From Phytopythium helicoides (taxonomy: Eukaryota; Oomycota; Peronosporomycetes; Pythiales; Pythiaceae), in contig JANFNE010000069.1 of the NCBI GenBank assembly GCA_024867545.1, positions 1 through 64,000 on the forward strand: 64,000 bases of DNA, in the 5' to 3' direction. Shown piece after piece: positions 61,715 to 64,000 of the stretch. Within the stretch, counting starts at the first letter, position 1. Each line of letters begins with the position of its first letter. A model generated the notes under the pieces. The model was not told the DNA's origin and ran no database searches. It saw only the letters and a program-made list of their open reading frames with translations. The translations under genes and the position numbers were made by a program.

Positions 61715-64000
61715 ATGTCGAGGCGAGTATGTCGATGGATAGTCGAAACGCTGGGAATAGACATTCCTTTCGCAAAATCGTTGCTATCACCAACTAATGA
61801 TCTCCGTAGACGCACGGATGACAGTGCCCTCGATCGAAAAGTATATCACTACTTCCAGAGTGGGGTGCTGCTGTGTCGAATTATCAAGACAGCGCAAACT
61901 GTAAACAACCGAGCCGATCTGGGCATCCCAGCATCCCCACCAAATTGGAGCGCCAAGCCACAAAGACGAGCCGACTCGATTCGAAACATTGCAATTGCAC
62001 GAGTGACACTGAAGCAGTTTGGCTTAACTGATGCCGAGTTGAGCGTTCTGGATCGCCTAAGTGCAAAGAGAGAAAGTGCACCTTCTGAAGCAGTGGGGAT
62101 GATCTGGAAGATGCTCGACACTCTACGTGAGATTTTTGCGCGACAAGAAACTGAATATGTTGTCAGTGAAATAGCCGCTAAAACACCTGAGCAAGAAACC
62201 GAAGCAAACATAAACCCTCAATCCCATCAACAAGTGCGAGACTTGTCCACGGCTCATCCGAATGGTATACCAGGCGCGACTTCAACTGCTGCTCCATTGC
62301 TCATGGAAACTATCACGACATCGCAAACTGCTGAGGTAAACAAGTGGTTGCACTCGTTGGGTTTTGATGTCAAGGTGAGGCAAACTTATTTTGCTCGAAG
62401 AGGGGATCAATTGTGACGCTCTCCCTTCTGTTTGACCTAGAAATCGCCTCGAGGTATTCTACATGATACGCTACGGAACGGCGTTATTCTTTGGTAGGTG
62501 GGACGTTTAGTTGCGATATGGTTCTATATCTTACAGTGATGGCATCGACAGTTTGCTTCGTTCACGATTACTAGGACGCCGAGATGCTGAAGGTCCGAAG
62601 CCCCCAAGGTCACACGACGATGCTAGGTATAGTATCTCGAAAACTGTCGAAGGGTTTTGCCTAGAGAACGCGTTGACTGATTTACTTAAACGTAATTGAA
62701 GGGAGATTATAACAGCAGCGCTGACAGACTTGTCTGAGCTGATTCCAGCGAGCATCAAGGCATACTTCATGAGCCCGCAAGCTGTTGAAGACATTCTCTT
62801 TGGAAATTGTTTGTCTGTCTACACACTGCTATGGCACGTGCGGCGTCGCTGGAACTTTCAGACGGGTGACCGGAATATTCCGTTGAAGTCTCGCGCTGAT
62901 GCATCACCACTCTTCCTAGATATCCCAGCGATTACTTTGGCAGACATTCGAAGTAGGCAGAACCAACATCACACTGACGATGTGGCTCGAGGTGATGACA
63001 TTGTTGATAAAATCGAGTGGGAGTCGTTGTCCTCTGATGAGGGGGATCTGTATCCAGTAAAGCCGAGCATCCAAGAAACGTGGACTGACACATCAAATCG
63101 CTCAGGAGTGCAACAAGTAGATACATGCAGCATGGTAGCCTCACGACTCGACATAAGGACAGATGAAAGTGCCGATTATTCTGCTGTCCCAGAAAGCGAG
63201 CCAGAGGCAGGTTCGTTCAGGAACAAGTTGGCACCTGGTAATGATATGAGCTATTTCTTTTCCTTGCGTTGTGACAACTAACTGATAGGCTGGTTGTCAT
63301 CGATGATTCAGATCAAGCAGAACTAATGGCGTTGCAAACGCTCAAGAAAAAACTCGACACCAAGCGTGCTGCAACTGCAGTTTTGTCCCGACAACACCCC
63401 AGTCTCACACTCACCAGAGAACAAGTTGATTCAATTCTGCTATGGCTAAAGGACATCAACATTCATCTAGATCACCCACAGGCCCTACAGGTATGGCACT
63501 TGAGAGGCCAGGACACTCGACTCCACCCAACTGATCGTTTGTGCGTTGCCTAGGATCCGCCTGCCACCCTCGCCGAATTTCAATCCGGAGTGCTGCTATG
63601 TCGAATCGTTGAGAAAGTCGAGTACATGCGGGGAATCTCCGGTGTCATACTGCCAAAGAACGGCGCAATCTCGAAGGCCAGCGCGCTCCACAACATCGAG
63701 AAGGCCCTCTCTATCCTGCAGAACAAGAAGGTAAGCTGCGGTACGTCGCAGTTGCCGAGTCTGGGACGGAGTCTAACTTTGCGATGGAAAGACCATGCCG
63801 CTGCATTTACGCCGCCACGCACAAAGCATTTACGCTGGCGACTCGTGCCGTCATCCTCTGGCTGCTTTTGCAAACTCGCAAGGTGGGAGGAGGTGGAGAA
63901 TTTGGGGGAAATAATCACATCTGACTTGTGCAATAAATGCATCAGGCGTACATGCATCGCCGCCCATCCGCCAAGAGCAAAACACCGGCAAACAGCGCAA
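61715..64000 (+). CDS. Multi-CH-domain protein (runs off the right edge)
   Basis: Proposed exons: 61715-62374, 62441-62493, 62537-63237, 63312-63490, 63554-63730, 63792-63882 and 63946 onward. Three calponin-homology-like blocks are visible. Block 1: YHYFQSGVLLCRIIKTAQ with IWKMLDTLREIF. Block 2: VNKWLHSLGFDVK, LRNGVILCDGID, then FGNCLSVYTLLWHVRRRW. Block 3: DSILLWLKDINI, EFQSGVLLCRIVEKVEY, NIEKALSILQNKK, then AVILWLLLQTRKAYM. CH domains bind actin or microtubules. The third exon contains an in-frame TGA near 62697; it can be avoided by a 24-nt intron (62692-62715), which is very short, or it is an error. One extra base is needed near 63846. The ATG at 61715 may not be the true start. The 3' end is outside the window. 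Confidence 0.72.

Noticed and set aside
30190..63850. Programmed +1 frameshifting as a genome-wide mechanism
   Set aside because: Breaks include losses as well as gains, share no slippery site, and are absent from the left half; sequence error is simpler.
7000..64000. RxLR or Crinkler effector genes
   Set aside because: I looked for a signal peptide followed by RxLR/EER or LFLAK-type motifs and found none.

Overview
The window is the left end of a eukaryotic chromosome. It starts with about 43 tandem copies of CCCTAAA (the C-rich strand of a TTTAGGG telomere). A compact, gene-dense region with short (about 50-90 nt) GT-AG introns follows. The gene content best fits an oomycete, probably of the Phytophthora/Pythium group: four tandem START-FYVE proteins, large cyclic-nucleotide-gated-type channels, a CCT-domain protein, a heat shock factor, degenerate Ty1/copia elements and oomycete-like initiator sequences close to start codons. 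This is inferred from families and gene style, not from a database search.

Layout. 0.3-7.4 kb is subtelomeric: a foldback repeat, a dead copia RNase H fragment, a dead copia gag-protease fragment, and a tRNA-like (possible SINE) head beside a G14 run. 8.3-18.9 kb holds a CCT-domain gene, a heat shock factor, eIF5B, a steroid 5-alpha-reductase-like enzyme and an old yellow enzyme. 19.6-22.4 kb is a recent nested duplication (A-B-C-B'-A') around a 168-bp higher-order minisatellite. 22.8-27.1 kb holds ALY/REF (THO4), a VOA1/ATP6AP1-like V-ATPase assembly factor, DPH4 and a TAZ-type zinc finger protein. 27.3-33.4 kb holds a PDZ/coiled-coil/PH protein, the alpha subunit of mitochondrial processing peptidase and the tRNA pseudouridine synthase PUS1. 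33.9-43.9 kb is an ion-channel block: a voltage-gated K+ channel with an EF-hand, facing four cyclic-nucleotide-gated-type channel units in one head-to-tail chain. 44.1-47.1 kb is a PH-domain coiled-coil protein. 48.9-59.8 kb is a tandem array of four START-FYVE genes. A 281-bp MITE lies at 60.1 kb, and a CH-domain gene runs off the right edge.

The most interesting object is the channel chain at 36.1-43.9 kb. Its four units alternate in type (1 and 3 against 2 and 4). Units 1 and 3 have an acidic G-E-L-P pore loop and a canonical cyclic-nucleotide pocket. Units 2 and 4 have a basic G-R-T or G-K-T pore loop and a degenerate pocket. If it is one polypeptide, it would be a single-chain pseudo-tetrameric channel with a mixed E-R-E-K pore.

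A caution applies to everything right of about 30 kb. Most genes there need single-base indels to stay in frame (about 25 in total, more insertions than losses), while the recognised genes left of about 27 kb need none. Sequencing or assembly error is the simplest explanation, so frame breaks in that half are reported as apparent.
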